From positions 280,557-344,556 of the forward strand of contig NZ_JAHKQT010000017.1 of assembly GCF_018861145.1 (NCBI RefSeq): 64,000 bases of DNA, given 5' to 3'. This DNA is from Poseidonibacter lekithochrous (GTDB lineage: Bacteria > Campylobacterota > Campylobacteria > Campylobacterales > Arcobacteraceae). The notes below the pieces were generated by a model that saw only the letters and a list, made by a program, of their open reading frames with translations, did not search any database and was not told where the DNA came from. A program made the translations under genes and the position numbers. Shown piece after piece: positions 8,731 through 16,996 of the stretch; within the stretch, counting starts at the first letter, position 1; every line of letters starts with the position of its first letter.

Positions 8731-9288
8731 ATGAAAAGAAATTATTGGCCTTTATTATTTATTGCTATATTCTCATTTACATTAGGAATGATTATTTGGA
8801 CTGTTATGAGTGCCATTAAATTACCTGTTAATGAAGATGAAAGTTTTTTAAGAAGCTATCAAGATGTTGATGCTAATTATAATACAATTATGACTTCGAA
8901 TCAAATATTTTTAAAGAAATATAATTTTAACCTTAATGTTAATGAAAAGATATTTGGTTTAACAACTGAAGATATTAAATACTCTCAAAGAGTTTTAGAA
9001 AAAAAATCTGAACATAAAAACATATTAAAATATGGTTTAAATAATATCTCTTTAATAGTAAGTGATAAGAAAACAAATGAAAAAAAGAGTGTTAAAATTG
9101 CATTAAAAGTTACGAAGAGTATTTCAAATAAATTTGATATTCTTTTAAGTAATAAAAATTTCAAAAATAATGAAAATGAATATACTGCTAATTTTGAGAT
9201 ATCAGATAAAAACAATTGGAATATTACTGGGACATTCGAAGTAGATGGAGTAATTGGGTCTATTTTTATAAAGACAAATGCAATTTAA
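8731..9288 (+). CDS. FixH/CcoH-like cbb3 oxidase accessory protein
   Basis: 185 aa with one N-terminal transmembrane segment (WPLLFIAIFSFTLGMIIWTV) followed by PVNEDESFLRSYQDVDANYN, which fits the FixH pattern of a single span plus an Ig-like periplasmic domain. FixH/CcoH is needed for assembly or stability of cbb3 oxidase in other proteobacteria. It starts directly after the TPM-like stop. Its last 11 nt overlap addB. The family is weakly conserved, so the call rests on topology, the DESF motif and position. Confidence 0.7.
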   Translation: MKRNYWPLLFIAIFSFTLGMIIWTVMSAIKLPVNEDESFLRSYQDVDANYNTIMTSNQIFLKKYNFNLNVNEKIFGLTTEDIKYSQRVLEKKSEHKNILKYGLNNISLIVSDKKTNEKKSVKIALKVTKSISNKFDILLSNKNFKNNENEYTANFEISDKNNWNITGTFEVDGVIGSIFIKTNAI

Positions 9289-11638
9289 ACAAAAACTTTT
9301 AGTTTTCCCAACATCAAGAGCGGTAAGAGCTCATGTATCTTTACAAAAAAATAAAAATACTTTGCTTCCATCAATATTAACTATTGATGAATTTTTCAAA
9401 AAATCGATATCTTTTGAAAATAAAAAGTATATCGATGAAGAGCAAAGATTTTTATACTTAAAAGAATCTATCAAAAATACAGATATCAAAAAACTTGGTA
9501 TTTCAGATAATTTTACAAAATTTTTAAAACAAAATGATTATATTTATCGTTTTTTTCTAGAGTTATCAAGTGAGAAAATAGAAATAAACGATATTAGAAA
9601 TGCAGATACTTATGAGTATTTTAATGAACATTTATCTATTTTAGAAGAAATAAGAGCTAATTACATAAAAATATTAGATGAAAACTCTTGTGTTGACAGA
9701 ATAAATATGGCTATTCATTATAAAGTTAATAAAAGTTTTTTAAAAAGATTTGATTACGTTGATTTTATATTTGAAGGTTATTTTACAAAAGTTGAGTTTG
9801 ATATTATTCAAGATATAGCTTCAATTGTAGATTTAAATATAAGCTTTTATTCAAATGAGTATAATCAAAAGTCTTTAGAAAAGTTTGACTTTTTAGAAGA
9901 GAAGATAGAACTTAATAGAAAGTATGAAGTTTCACTTACAAATAAAACTTTACTAAAAAAAGAGGTGATAGAGAACAAACTTATTGCTCTTGATATAAAG
10001 GGTTTTAATTCTAGAATAAATCAAATAGCATATATAAAGTCAAGTATCACAAAAGCCATAACAAATGGAGTTAATCCTTCTTCTATAGCATTAGTATTAC
10101 CTGATGAGAGTTTTGCTTCTTGGCTTCAGTTATTTGATAATGAACAGTATTTTAACTATGCAATGGGAAGAAATATTAAAAACTATAAACTTTATCAAGT
10201 TGCTTATGCTGTGAATTCATATTTAAATGAAGATGAAGTTAAAAATATTTCAAATATTGAATATTTAAAAATTGATAAAGCATTTATAGATAAAGATATA
10301 AAAAGTATCTGGAATAAAATCTGCACTAAGAATAATTTTGACTTAATATGTACATATATAAAATCAAATGAAGATAATGAAGAAATAATAGAAAAATATG
10401 ATGAAGTGATTTATAAATTAAATATTTTATTATTTTCGGAAGAAAATAGTATTTTAGTTAAAGATTTATATAAAATATTTTTACAAAAAATTTCTAAAAT
10501 AACACTTGATGATGTAAACTCAGGAAAGATTACAGTTTTAGGTTTATTAGAAACTAGAGCGGTTAGTTTTGATACTGTAATTATTTGTGATTTTAATGAA
10601 AATTTTATTCCCAAAAGATCAATAAAAGATAAGTTTTTATCAACAAAAATTAAAAGTATGGCAGATCTTCCAACTTCTTATGATAGAGAATCTTTACAAA
10701 AGTATTATTATAAAAGACTGATTGACTCTTCCTATAATCTTTTTATCTCTTATGTAAACTCAGATACAAATCAAATCTCTAGATTTGCAAATGAATTATT
10801 TCCAGAAAAAATTGATACAAACAGAAGTGATAATTTATATAAGCATATTTTGTACAATAATCACAATATTACTCATTATGAAGGTGATATTATTGAAAAA
10901 ATTGACTTAACACAATTTGAGTGGTCAGCAACTTCATTTAAAAACTTTTTAGAGTGTAAAAGAAAGTTTTATTTTCAACATATTTTAAAAATTAAAGAAC
11001 ATACAATTTCATTAAAACCAAAAGGATTTGAGTTAGGAAGTATTGTTCATTCTATACTAGAAAAGTATTATATAAATGAATCAAATGACTTATCTTATAA
11101 AGTTATAGAAGATTTGTTTTATGAATATAGAACATCAAATCCATTCTTAGCACTTGACTTAGAAATTTGGAAAAAGAAACTTTACAATTTCTATTTATAT
11201 GATAAAGAAAGGTTAGAAAATAGAAAAATCATAGCACTTGAACAAAACTTCAACATAGTTTTTGATGATATGAAGATAAAAGGTGTGATTGATAGAGTTG
11301 ATTTATATACCGATACTTATGAAGTTATCGATTATAAAACATCATCTTCTTTAAAAATAGATTCTTTAAAGAACTATGAGAAATCAAATGACTTTCAATT
11401 AGAATTTTATTATCTTGCTATGAGTGAAATATATAAAACTGATAAAGTAAATGCTTTTTATTATGATTTAAATAATACAAAATTGGAAGAAGAAATTGCT
11501 TTAGATAAAAAACTAGAGTTATTAACACAAAAATTTTCAGATATTAAAGACTTATCAAAAGATGCAATTAATTTTGATAAGTGTGATGAGAAGGTTGTTT
11601 GTACCTATTGCCCATATTCTACAATATGTAATAGGTAA
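9278..11638 (+). CDS. addB: AddB-like recombination exonuclease subunit
   Basis: Probable second subunit of the AddAB helicase-nuclease that processes double-strand ends for RecA. The N-terminus (LLVFPTSRAVRAHVSL) corresponds to a degenerate Walker A region. The C-terminal PD-(D/E)XK nuclease shows GVIDRVDLY and YEVIDYKT (about residues 668-687). An Fe-S signature is present: Cys at about 559 (FLECKRKF) plus C775, C778 and C784 (C-x2-C-x5-C at the very end), as in B. subtilis AddB. 786 aa, shorter than Firmicute AddB. It overlaps the FixH-like gene by 11 nt, so it is translated from the cbb3 transcript or coupled to it. addA lies 41 kb away. Confidence 0.85.
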   Translation: MQFKQKLLVFPTSRAVRAHVSLQKNKNTLLPSILTIDEFFKKSISFENKKYIDEEQRFLYLKESIKNTDIKKLGISDNFTKFLKQNDYIYRFFLELSSEKIEINDIRNADTYEYFNEHLSILEEIRANYIKILDENSCVDRINMAIHYKVNKSFLKRFDYVDFIFEGYFTKVEFDIIQDIASIVDLNISFYSNEYNQKSLEKFDFLEEKIELNRKYEVSLTNKTLLKKEVIENKLIALDIKGFNSRINQIAYIKSSITKAITNGVNPSSIALVLPDESFASWLQLFDNEQYFNYAMGRNIKNYKLYQVAYAVNSYLNEDEVKNISNIEYLKIDKAFIDKDIKSIWNKICTKNNFDLICTYIKSNEDNEEIIEKYDEVIYKLNILLFSEENSILVKDLYKIFLQKISKITLDDVNSGKITVLGLLETRAVSFDTVIICDFNENFIPKRSIKDKFLSTKIKSMADLPTSYDRESLQKYYYKRLIDSSYNLFISYVNSDTNQISRFANELFPEKIDTNRSDNLYKHILYNNHNITHYEGDIIEKIDLTQFEWSATSFKNFLECKRKFYFQHILKIKEHTISLKPKGFELGSIVHSILEKYYINESNDLSYKVIEDLFYEYRTSNPFLALDLEIWKKKLYNFYLYDKERLENRKIIALEQNFNIVFDDMKIKGVIDRVDLYTDTYEVIDYKTSSSLKIDSLKNYEKSNDFQLEFYYLAMSEIYKTDKVNAFYYDLNNTKLEEEIALDKKLELLTQKFSDIKDLSKDAINFDKCDEKVVCTYCPYSTICNR

Positions 11639-11660
11639 AACTAGGTTTTTTAAATTATAG

Positions 11661-12755
11661 TTATTTTAAATTTGAGATTAAAACATCTTCTATAATTTTA
11701 GTGATATCTCCATCAAGTATTGCGTCTACATTTGAGTATCCAATATTTGATCTTGTATCTTTTACTTGTTGATATGGTTGCATTACATAAGATCTAATTT
11801 GATGTCCCCAACCAATTTCTGATTTTTCAACACCGTCTTTTTGGGCTTGTTGTTTTTCTAATTCAAATTCATATAAACGTGATTTTAACATCTTTAAAGC
11901 ACTTGCTTTATTTTTATGTTGTGATCTGTCATTTTGACATTGTACTACTATATTTGTTTCTATATGAGTTATTCTAATAGCACTTTCAGTTTTATTAACA
12001 TGTTGCCCACCAGCACCACTTGCTCTATATGTATCAATTCTAATATCTTTATCTTCTATTTCAATATCAATATTATCATCAACTTCTGGACTTACTAGAA
12101 CAGAAGCAAAAGAAGTATGCCTTTTTGAGTTTGAATCAAAAGGAGAGATTCGAACTAATCTATGAACACCATTTTCAGTTTTTAAATATCCATAGGCATT
12201 TTCACCTTTTATGATAAAAGATACATCTTTAATACCAGCTTCTTCTCCTGGTTGATAATCTAAGGGTTCAATCTTAAAGTTTTGACGCTCAGCCCACCTT
12301 AAATACATTCTATAAAGCATTGCAGCCCAATCTTGAGATTCTGTTCCCCCAGCTCCTGGATGAATAGTGATAATTGCATTTGAAGCATCATCTGGATTTG
12401 AAAGCATTACTTGGATTTCTGTTGATTTAATAAGTTCTTCTAATTCTTGGGCTTCTTCAAAAAGTAGTTCAAAAGTTTCTTCATCTCTTTCAGTTGTTGC
12501 TAACTCATAGAGTTCATTTGTACCACTTAGTGCTTCATTCGCCTTATTAAACTTACTAAGTTTTGATAATATTCTATTTTTTTCAATGCCAATCTTTGTG
12601 GCATTTGCTACATCATTCCAAAAGTCTTGGTCTGCCTCCAAGTTTATGATTTCATCTAATCTAATTTTTAATAAATCAGGTTTTAAAATACTTTCAATAT
12701 TTTCTAATTTAGTATTTAATAGTTTTAAAATTTGTGAATATTCGTATGCATCCAT
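11661..12755 (-). CDS. prfB: Peptide chain release factor 2
   Basis: Recognises UGA and UAA stop codons and triggers peptide release. Codon-recognition motif SPF occurs in [14 protein letters not shown] and the catalytic GGQ in [14 protein letters not shown]. 364 aa, full length. The frame is continuous from ATG through residue 40, so the programmed +1 frameshift (in-frame UGA near codon 26) that regulates many prfB genes is absent. It begins 3 nt after the stop of the upstream cytochrome gene and has only a weak ribosome binding site, suggesting coupling. Confidence 0.97.
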   Translation of the reverse strand: MDAYEYSQILKLLNTKLENIESILKPDLLKIRLDEIINLEADQDFWNDVANATKIGIEKNRILSKLSKFNKANEALSGTNELYELATTERDEETFELLFEEAQELEELIKSTEIQVMLSNPDDASNAIITIHPGAGGTESQDWAAMLYRMYLRWAERQNFKIEPLDYQPGEEAGIKDVSFIIKGENAYGYLKTENGVHRLVRISPFDSNSKRHTSFASVLVSPEVDDNIDIEIEDKDIRIDTYRASGAGGQHVNKTESAIRITHIETNIVVQCQNDRSQHKNKASALKMLKSRLYEFELEKQQAQKDGVEKSEIGWGHQIRSYVMQPYQQVKDTRSNIGYSNVDAILDGDITKIIEDVLISNLK

Positions 12756-12758
12756 TAA

Positions 12759-13403
12759 TTATTTAGATTCCGATATTTTTAGTGTTTGAATATATTCATA
12801 AACTTCTTTAATTTTTTTGTCATTAAGCATACTTGCATATGGTTTCATGATTATTTCATAACCTGTAACATCATCTTCAACTGCATATTTTGTAATTGCT
12901 GATTCCATTTCTTCAAGGCTAAGATCTTTTAGTGGTCTTGAAGTATTATATGGTGTTTTTTCTCCCTTTTCACCATGACATGATTGACATTTATTCATGT
13001 ACATTTCTTTCCCTGCAATTTTTGACTTTAGTTTTTCTTCTATTTTAAGTTCTTTTTCTTCTTGAACTTTCTTAGCTTCAAGTCTATTTAAAATTTTTTC
13101 TTCCAATTGTTTTTCATTTAAGTTAGCATTTGGAGCCATGAGAGTTGGAGAGTCAGTACCTTTTTTTAGTATATAAATAAAATTGTACTTAGACTCTTTT
13201 GTTGTAATTTTTATATCATCAACACTCCAGCCTTTTGCTTTCATATCATTTATAGTAAATGTACTTTTACACTCTCCACCATCAAGTTTTGTAGCTTCGA
13301 TTGTAGACATTGAATTGTGGTTTTCTTTAAAACACATTGTTGTTTGTGAAAAAAGTGCAGTAGTTGCAAAAAGTGTTATTGTAAGAGGTGCTATTAGTTT
13401 CAT
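12759..13403 (-). CDS. Periplasmic monoheme cytochrome c protein
   Basis: 214 aa with a signal peptide (residues 1 to about 19). The N-terminal half has a domain with MCFKENHNSMSTIEATKLDG and GECKSTFTINDMKAKGWSVD, including two cysteines. A charged, probably coiled-coil linker follows (about 100-130), then a class I cytochrome c domain with heme motif CQSCH near residue 138 and distal methionine in MKPYASML. Probably an electron carrier or a sensor of unknown partner. Conserved in Campylobacterota in my recollection, but without a known name. It precedes prfB by 3 nt. Confidence 0.8.
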   Translation of the reverse strand: MKLIAPLTITLFATTALFSQTTMCFKENHNSMSTIEATKLDGGECKSTFTINDMKAKGWSVDDIKITTKESKYNFIYILKKGTDSPTLMAPNANLNEKQLEEKILNRLEAKKVQEEKELKIEEKLKSKIAGKEMYMNKCQSCHGEKGEKTPYNTSRPLKDLSLEEMESAITKYAVEDDVTGYEIIMKPYASMLNDKKIKEVYEYIQTLKISESK

Positions 13404-13460
13404 ATAAATCCTTTTAGTAAAGGATAGTTTATCATAAATATTCTTATATTTTTAATATAA

Positions 13461-13493
13461 AAAAAGGCCAGAAGATAAATCTTCCAGCCTTTT
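13461..13493. terminator. Intrinsic terminator downstream of the porin
   Basis: Stem AAAGGC/GCCTTT and GAAGA/TCTTC separated by a 2x2 CA internal loop, with loop TAAA and flanking A and T runs. It lies 29 nt after the porin stop and before the cytochrome c promoter region on the same strand, so it ends porin transcription. Confidence 0.85.
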
Positions 13494-13521
13494 ATTAAGT
13501 TTAGAAAGTACTATCTAAGAA

Positions 13522-14577
13522 TTAGAAAGTATATTTAACTTCTAGTCTTACTCTTTCTGAATCATCAGTAGCAGCAACACCATTATCATATGAAGAAGCT
13601 CTTACATATGTAAGTAAATTTTTAGACATTTTATAAGAAACTTGACCTAAAAGTTCGCTTACATCAGTAGTACCAATTTCACCATCAGCATATGCAGCTC
13701 TTAAAGAAACTTTTGGAGTAATAGCAACAGAAGCATCAACAGCGATTACATCCATATCTGCTTTTTGCCAAGTTCCTAATTGCCATAATAAGTACTCTGA
13801 AGGAGTTTCTGATGATGCATCTAATTGTCCAGATCCATTATCACCAGTTTGTGCATAAGTTACTTGTCCCGAAACGATTCCCATTTTTGCAGAAGCGTAA
13901 GCTTTAGCTGTACTTAATTCAGCTGAAGAACCATCTGGATTAACTTCAGAATATTCAACACCAACTTTTGCTGGTCCAAATGAAGCATCAGCTTTTAAGT
14001 TATATGCATCAGCAACATCATCAACGTCAACATATTGTCCTAATAATGAAACAGGTCCAACAGTTCCCATTGCAATTACAGAATTTAACATTTCAGAAGT
14101 AATAGCAGTGTTATACATTGAAGCTGCACCTACTGTGAAGTTACCAATGTTATATAATGCAACAACACCAGAACCAGTTTCAGCATCTGTTAATCTTCCA
14201 GGAATATCTTGAGTACCTAATAAAACAGTAGCTCCTCCATCAACATATTGGAAGTAATAGTTATCAAGATTGAAAGTTTTATCAGAATTACCTGCAGTAT
14301 CTCCACCAGCATTAGTAAAACCATTTTCTTGATTGTCATTATCTATGTTTAAATTAGATACGAAAGACACTTTATCATTAACTGGAACTACAACTTTTAC
14401 ATCAATATTCACATCTTGATCTTCTTGACCAGTTGAATTAAGGTGTTCCATTCTGTATCTAACTTTTCCAGAAATATCTACACCTTTAATTGATTCTTCT
14501 AAAGATGCTGCATTTACACTTGTTAATCCAGATACTGCTACTGCAGCTACTAAACTTAATTTTACTAATTTTCTCAT
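13522..14577 (-). CDS. Outer-membrane porin (Opr/MOMP-like)
   Basis: 351 aa. N-terminal signal peptide MRKLVKLSLVAAVAVSGLTS cleaved after VNA, then SLEESIKGVDISGKVRYRMEH, a typical first beta strand of Campylobacterota porins. Alternating hydrophobic/polar strands continue to the C-terminus, which ends VRLEVKYTF with the terminal Phe needed for barrel assembly. Acidic and Gly/Asn-rich loops suggest a pore. A clear ribosome binding site (AGGAG, 7 nt spacer) precedes the ATG. Codons are more biased than those of neighbours, as for highly expressed proteins. Monocistronic: own promoter region and terminator. Substrate unknown. Confidence 0.9.
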   Translation of the reverse strand: MRKLVKLSLVAAVAVSGLTSVNAASLEESIKGVDISGKVRYRMEHLNSTGQEDQDVNIDVKVVVPVNDKVSFVSNLNIDNDNQENGFTNAGGDTAGNSDKTFNLDNYYFQYVDGGATVLLGTQDIPGRLTDAETGSGVVALYNIGNFTVGAASMYNTAITSEMLNSVIAMGTVGPVSLLGQYVDVDDVADAYNLKADASFGPAKVGVEYSEVNPDGSSAELSTAKAYASAKMGIVSGQVTYAQTGDNGSGQLDASSETPSEYLLWQLGTWQKADMDVIAVDASVAITPKVSLRAAYADGEIGTTDVSELLGQVSYKMSKNLLTYVRASSYDNGVAATDDSERVRLEVKYTF

Positions 14578-14616
14578 ATGTTTGTTCTCCTAAATTTCGA
14601 AATCTTTATTTCAGTC

Positions 14617-14668
14617 TGTCGGAGCGCGCGAACTCATTCAAAATGATTTATTTGAACCTTTTCCGACA
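14617..14668 (-). promoter_or_regulatory. 5'-UTR hairpin of the porin mRNA
   Basis: Perfect 7-bp arms TGTCGGA (14617-14623) and TCCGACA (14662-14668). Within the loop, TTCAAA (14637-14642) and TTTGAA (14651-14656) form a second stem, and GCGCGCG lies beside it. If transcription starts near 14675 this structure sits close to the 5' end of the message, a position known to stabilise outer-membrane protein mRNAs such as ompA. Confidence 0.65.
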
Positions 14669-14681
14669 TCCCGTTACGACT

Positions 14682-14687
14682 ATTCTA
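14682..14687 (-). promoter_or_regulatory. Possible -10 element of the porin promoter
   Basis: TAGAAT on the minus strand, preceded by a T-rich and A-rich stretch as common in Campylobacterota promoters; no good -35 hexamer, which would fit an activated promoter. Implied start near 14675 gives a leader of about 98 nt. Confidence 0.4.
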
Positions 14688-14730
14688 CACCACTAAATTT
14701 TAAAGTTTTCTTAAAACTATAGCTTTTATT

Positions 14731-14763
14731 GTTAATTAAGTGTTAATTTAAGGTTGATTTTAG
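14731..14763 (-). promoter_or_regulatory. Three tandem 11-bp direct repeats upstream of the porin
   Basis: On the plus strand GTTAATTAAGT, GTTAATTTAAG and GTTGATTTTAG follow one another without a gap. An 11-bp period is that of OmpR/PhoB-family response regulator sites. The block is about 56-88 bp upstream of the predicted transcription start, a usual activator position. Confidence 0.5.
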
Positions 14764-14875
14764 CTAGAAAGCCGTTAATCAGGGAATATTAGTATTTATT
14801 ATTAATTAAATAGAAAGTAAAAGAATATAACTTTTGCGTTATTATCTTAAAATATATTAATATAAAAAGTATATG

Positions 14876-14894
14876 TTTATACAATTTGTATAAA
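14876..14894. promoter_or_regulatory. 19-bp perfect palindrome, possible operator
   Basis: TTTATACAA and TTGTATAAA around a single T. The same half-site TTGTATAAA recurs at 14916-14924, exactly 30 bp on. It lies between the 3' end of folB and the porin; it could be an operator or an AT-only transcription end for folB. Confidence 0.45.
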
Positions 14895-14944
14895 TGGTCT
14901 TTTTAATTAGTTATTTTGTATAAAAGTGTAGATTTTATTTTATA

Positions 14945-15256
14945 TTAATTAGAAACTGAAACAATACAGTTTTTTAAAATTTTTGGTTTTGATATCTTAA
15001 TATGTAAGTTGCTTATTTTGTACATTTTGTGTAATTTTGATTGAAAGTAGTTTATTGCATCTTCTATAAGTAGAAACTTTTTCTCTTTCATTTTAGATTC
15101 TATAAATGAAGATACTTTACTATAGTCTATAAATGTATCTTTTTTAAATTTATATTTAAATGATATATCTACTATTACTTTTTGTTTTTTTATTCTTTCG
15201 AAGTCAAGTATTCCGATTATACATTTAAAGCTTAAGTCTTTTATTTCTACTTTCAT
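14945..15256 (-). CDS. folB: Dihydroneopterin aldolase-like protein FolB
   Basis: Converts dihydroneopterin to 6-hydroxymethyl-dihydropterin in folate synthesis. 103 aa; the start MKVEIKDLSFKCIIGILDFER is the usual FolB opening with the IGIxxxER active-site strand, and IDYSKVSSFIES matches the conserved DY block. It is short by about 15 residues compared with E. coli FolB and its C-terminus is divergent, so activity is likely but not certain. It follows plsY by 38 nt in the same direction. Confidence 0.85.
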   Translation of the reverse strand: MKVEIKDLSFKCIIGILDFERIKKQKVIVDISFKYKFKKDTFIDYSKVSSFIESKMKEKKFLLIEDAINYFQSKLHKMYKISNLHIKISKPKILKNCIVSVSN

Positions 15257-15285
15257 AATTACTGTTACCTTATTTAGAGAGAAGT

Positions 15286-15305
15286 GTTGTATTATTATAC
15301 AACTC
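15286..15305 (-). terminator. Hairpin spanning the plsY stop codon
   Basis: Arms GTTGTAT and ATACAAC with a 4-nt loop; the plsY stop codon (complement of 15295-15297) lies at the loop. No strong U run follows, so it may attenuate or protect the message between plsY and folB rather than end it. Confidence 0.4.
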
Positions 15306-15918
15306 TTTTCTCTTCTCCTTTTATTACTCTTATAATATTAGGAATATGTTTGTAGTAAATAATGAATGCAATAATATACATAGGAATATTTGAGCCTATA
15401 TTTAACCCATCATTTAAAAAACTTGCCGATATTATTACTGCAGTAAGCCCAAGAAGTGAAGATAATGATGATATTTTAAGAACTTTTGCACAGATTATCC
15501 AAATAGCTGCACCTATTAAAGTTGGAATAGGTATTAGTGCAATAAATACACCAAGTCCTGTTGCAACTCCTTTTCCACCTTCAAGTCCTAAGTATATTGA
15601 ATAACAGTGGCCAAGTACAGATAAAACTGCAATTCCCCAAAGTGTAGATTCACTAGCTCCCATACTCATTGCAACAAGTAAAACAAGTGTTCCTTTAAGT
15701 GCATCAAGTATTACAGTTGCAAGTCCTAGTTTTTTTGCTAAGCTTGGATTTGTCTCTTTTACTACTCTTAGTACATTTGTTGCACCAATTGAACCACTTC
15801 CTGCACTTTTTACATCAACTCCTGCAAAAAACTTTGCAAGAAGTAATCCAAATGGAATGGAACCAATTAAGTAAGCGCTTATGTAAAATAAAATATTTGA
15901 GTTAGTGAAAAAATCCAT
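15295..15918 (-). CDS. plsY: Glycerol-3-phosphate acyltransferase PlsY
   Basis: Integral membrane enzyme that acylates glycerol-3-phosphate from acyl-phosphate, first step of phospholipid synthesis. 207 aa, about five membrane segments. Conserved blocks: AYLIGSIPFGLLLAK, GSGSIGATNVLRV (motif 1), GHCYSIYLGLEGGKGVATGLG (motif 2, glycine-rich). All three are intact. It is divergent from nadA and upstream of folB. Confidence 0.97.
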   Translation of the reverse strand: MDFFTNSNILFYISAYLIGSIPFGLLLAKFFAGVDVKSAGSGSIGATNVLRVVKETNPSLAKKLGLATVILDALKGTLVLLVAMSMGASESTLWGIAVLSVLGHCYSIYLGLEGGKGVATGLGVFIALIPIPTLIGAAIWIICAKVLKISSLSSLLGLTAVIISASFLNDGLNIGSNIPMYIIAFIIYYKHIPNIIRVIKGEEKRVV

Positions 15919-15949
15919 CTATTACCTTTATGAGTTTAATTAAATGGAT

Positions 15950-15970
15950 TATAACAAAGATTTTGTTATA
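15950..15970. promoter_or_regulatory. Palindrome in the plsY/nadA divergent region
   Basis: TATAACAAA and TTTGTTATA, 9-bp perfect arms around GAT. It ends 36 nt before the nadA start and 31 nt upstream of plsY, so it sits where both promoters should be. It may be an operator for the nadAC pair; its right arm runs into a possible -10 (TATATTAT). Confidence 0.45.
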
Positions 15971-16006
15971 TTATCATTTATAAAAACATTTAATTGAAGG
16001 TTTATT

Positions 16007-16996
16007 TTGAATTTAAAAGAAGAGATTATAAAGCTAAAAGAAGAATTAGATGTAACATTAGTAGCTCATTATTACCAAAGAGATGAAGTTTTTGAGTTAG
16101 CTGATATTACAGGAGATTCATTAGAGTTAGCAAAAAAAGCTAAAGCTACTGATTCTGAGTTTATTGTGTTTTGTGGTGTTGGTTTTATGGGTGAAAGCGT
16201 AAAAGTAATGAGTCCCCAAAAAAGAGTTCTTATGCCGAAGATCGCCTGTTGTGCAATGGCTAGAATGATTGATGAAGGATATTATGAACAAAATCTTGTA
16301 AAAATCAATGAAGCTGGAATTGCTAATGAAGATATTTTACCAATCACATATATAAACTCAAGTGCAGCTGTAAAAGCAAGAGTTGGGAAAATGGGTGGTA
16401 TGGTTTGTACGTCATCAAATGCATATAAAATTATTGAAAAAGGACTTAAATCTGGTAAGAAGATATTTTTCGTACCAGATAGATGTTTAGGTCAAAACTT
16501 TGCAAAATCCTTAAATCTAAAATCTGCAATAGTTGGAGATGGAAGTGATTTAAAAGAAGCAGATATCATTTGTTATAATGGTTTTTGTTCAGTTCATCAA
16601 CAATTTACTGTTGAAGATATTGAGTTTTATAGAGAAAAATATCCTGATATTTTAGTTGCAGTTCATCCAGAATGTGATCCAAAAGTTTGTGATGCAGCTG
16701 ATTATGTTGGTTCTACATCTCAATTAATTACATATATCAAAGAATTGCCAGTTGATCAAAAAATTGCAGTTGGTACTGAGTTTAATATGGTAAATAGATT
16801 AAGAACAAAAAATACTTATATTTTATCTTCAACAAAACCTGAATGTCCAACTATGAATGAAACTACTTTACAAGATGTTTATAATACTTTAAAATCAATC
16901 AAAGATGATAATATTATGAAAGAAACAGAAATTGTTGTATCTCCTGAGAATACAAAATATGCAAGACTAGCTCTTGAAAGGATGTTTGAAGTATGA
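16007..16996 (+). CDS. nadA: Quinolinate synthase NadA
   Basis: 4Fe-4S enzyme that condenses iminoaspartate with dihydroxyacetone phosphate to quinolinate, in de novo NAD synthesis. 329 aa, starting with TTG; the start is fixed by GAAGG 6 nt upstream and by the conserved opening KEELDVTLVAHYYQRDEV. The three cluster cysteines are in MPKIACCAMA (the first region), NGFCSVHQQF and VHPECDPKVCD-like contexts. It overlaps nadC by 4 nt. nadB is not in the window. Confidence 0.97.
   Translation: MNLKEEIIKLKEELDVTLVAHYYQRDEVFELADITGDSLELAKKAKATDSEFIVFCGVGFMGESVKVMSPQKRVLMPKIACCAMARMIDEGYYEQNLVKINEAGIANEDILPITYINSSAAVKARVGKMGGMVCTSSNAYKIIEKGLKSGKKIFFVPDRCLGQNFAKSLNLKSAIVGDGSDLKEADIICYNGFCSVHQQFTVEDIEFYREKYPDILVAVHPECDPKVCDAADYVGSTSQLITYIKELPVDQKIAVGTEFNMVNRLRTKNTYILSSTKPECPTMNETTLQDVYNTLKSIKDDNIMKETEIVVSPENTKYARLALERMFEV

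Larger units (their letters stand above)
14578..14944. other. 367-bp regulatory region upstream of the porin
   Basis: No ORF. On the minus strand, in order from folB to the porin, it holds a palindrome (14876-14894) with a third half-site at 14916-14924, three tandem 11-bp repeats (14731-14763), a -10-like TAGAAT (14682-14687), and a hairpin in the predicted leader (14617-14668), then the ribosome binding site. Each is listed separately. Confidence 0.7.
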
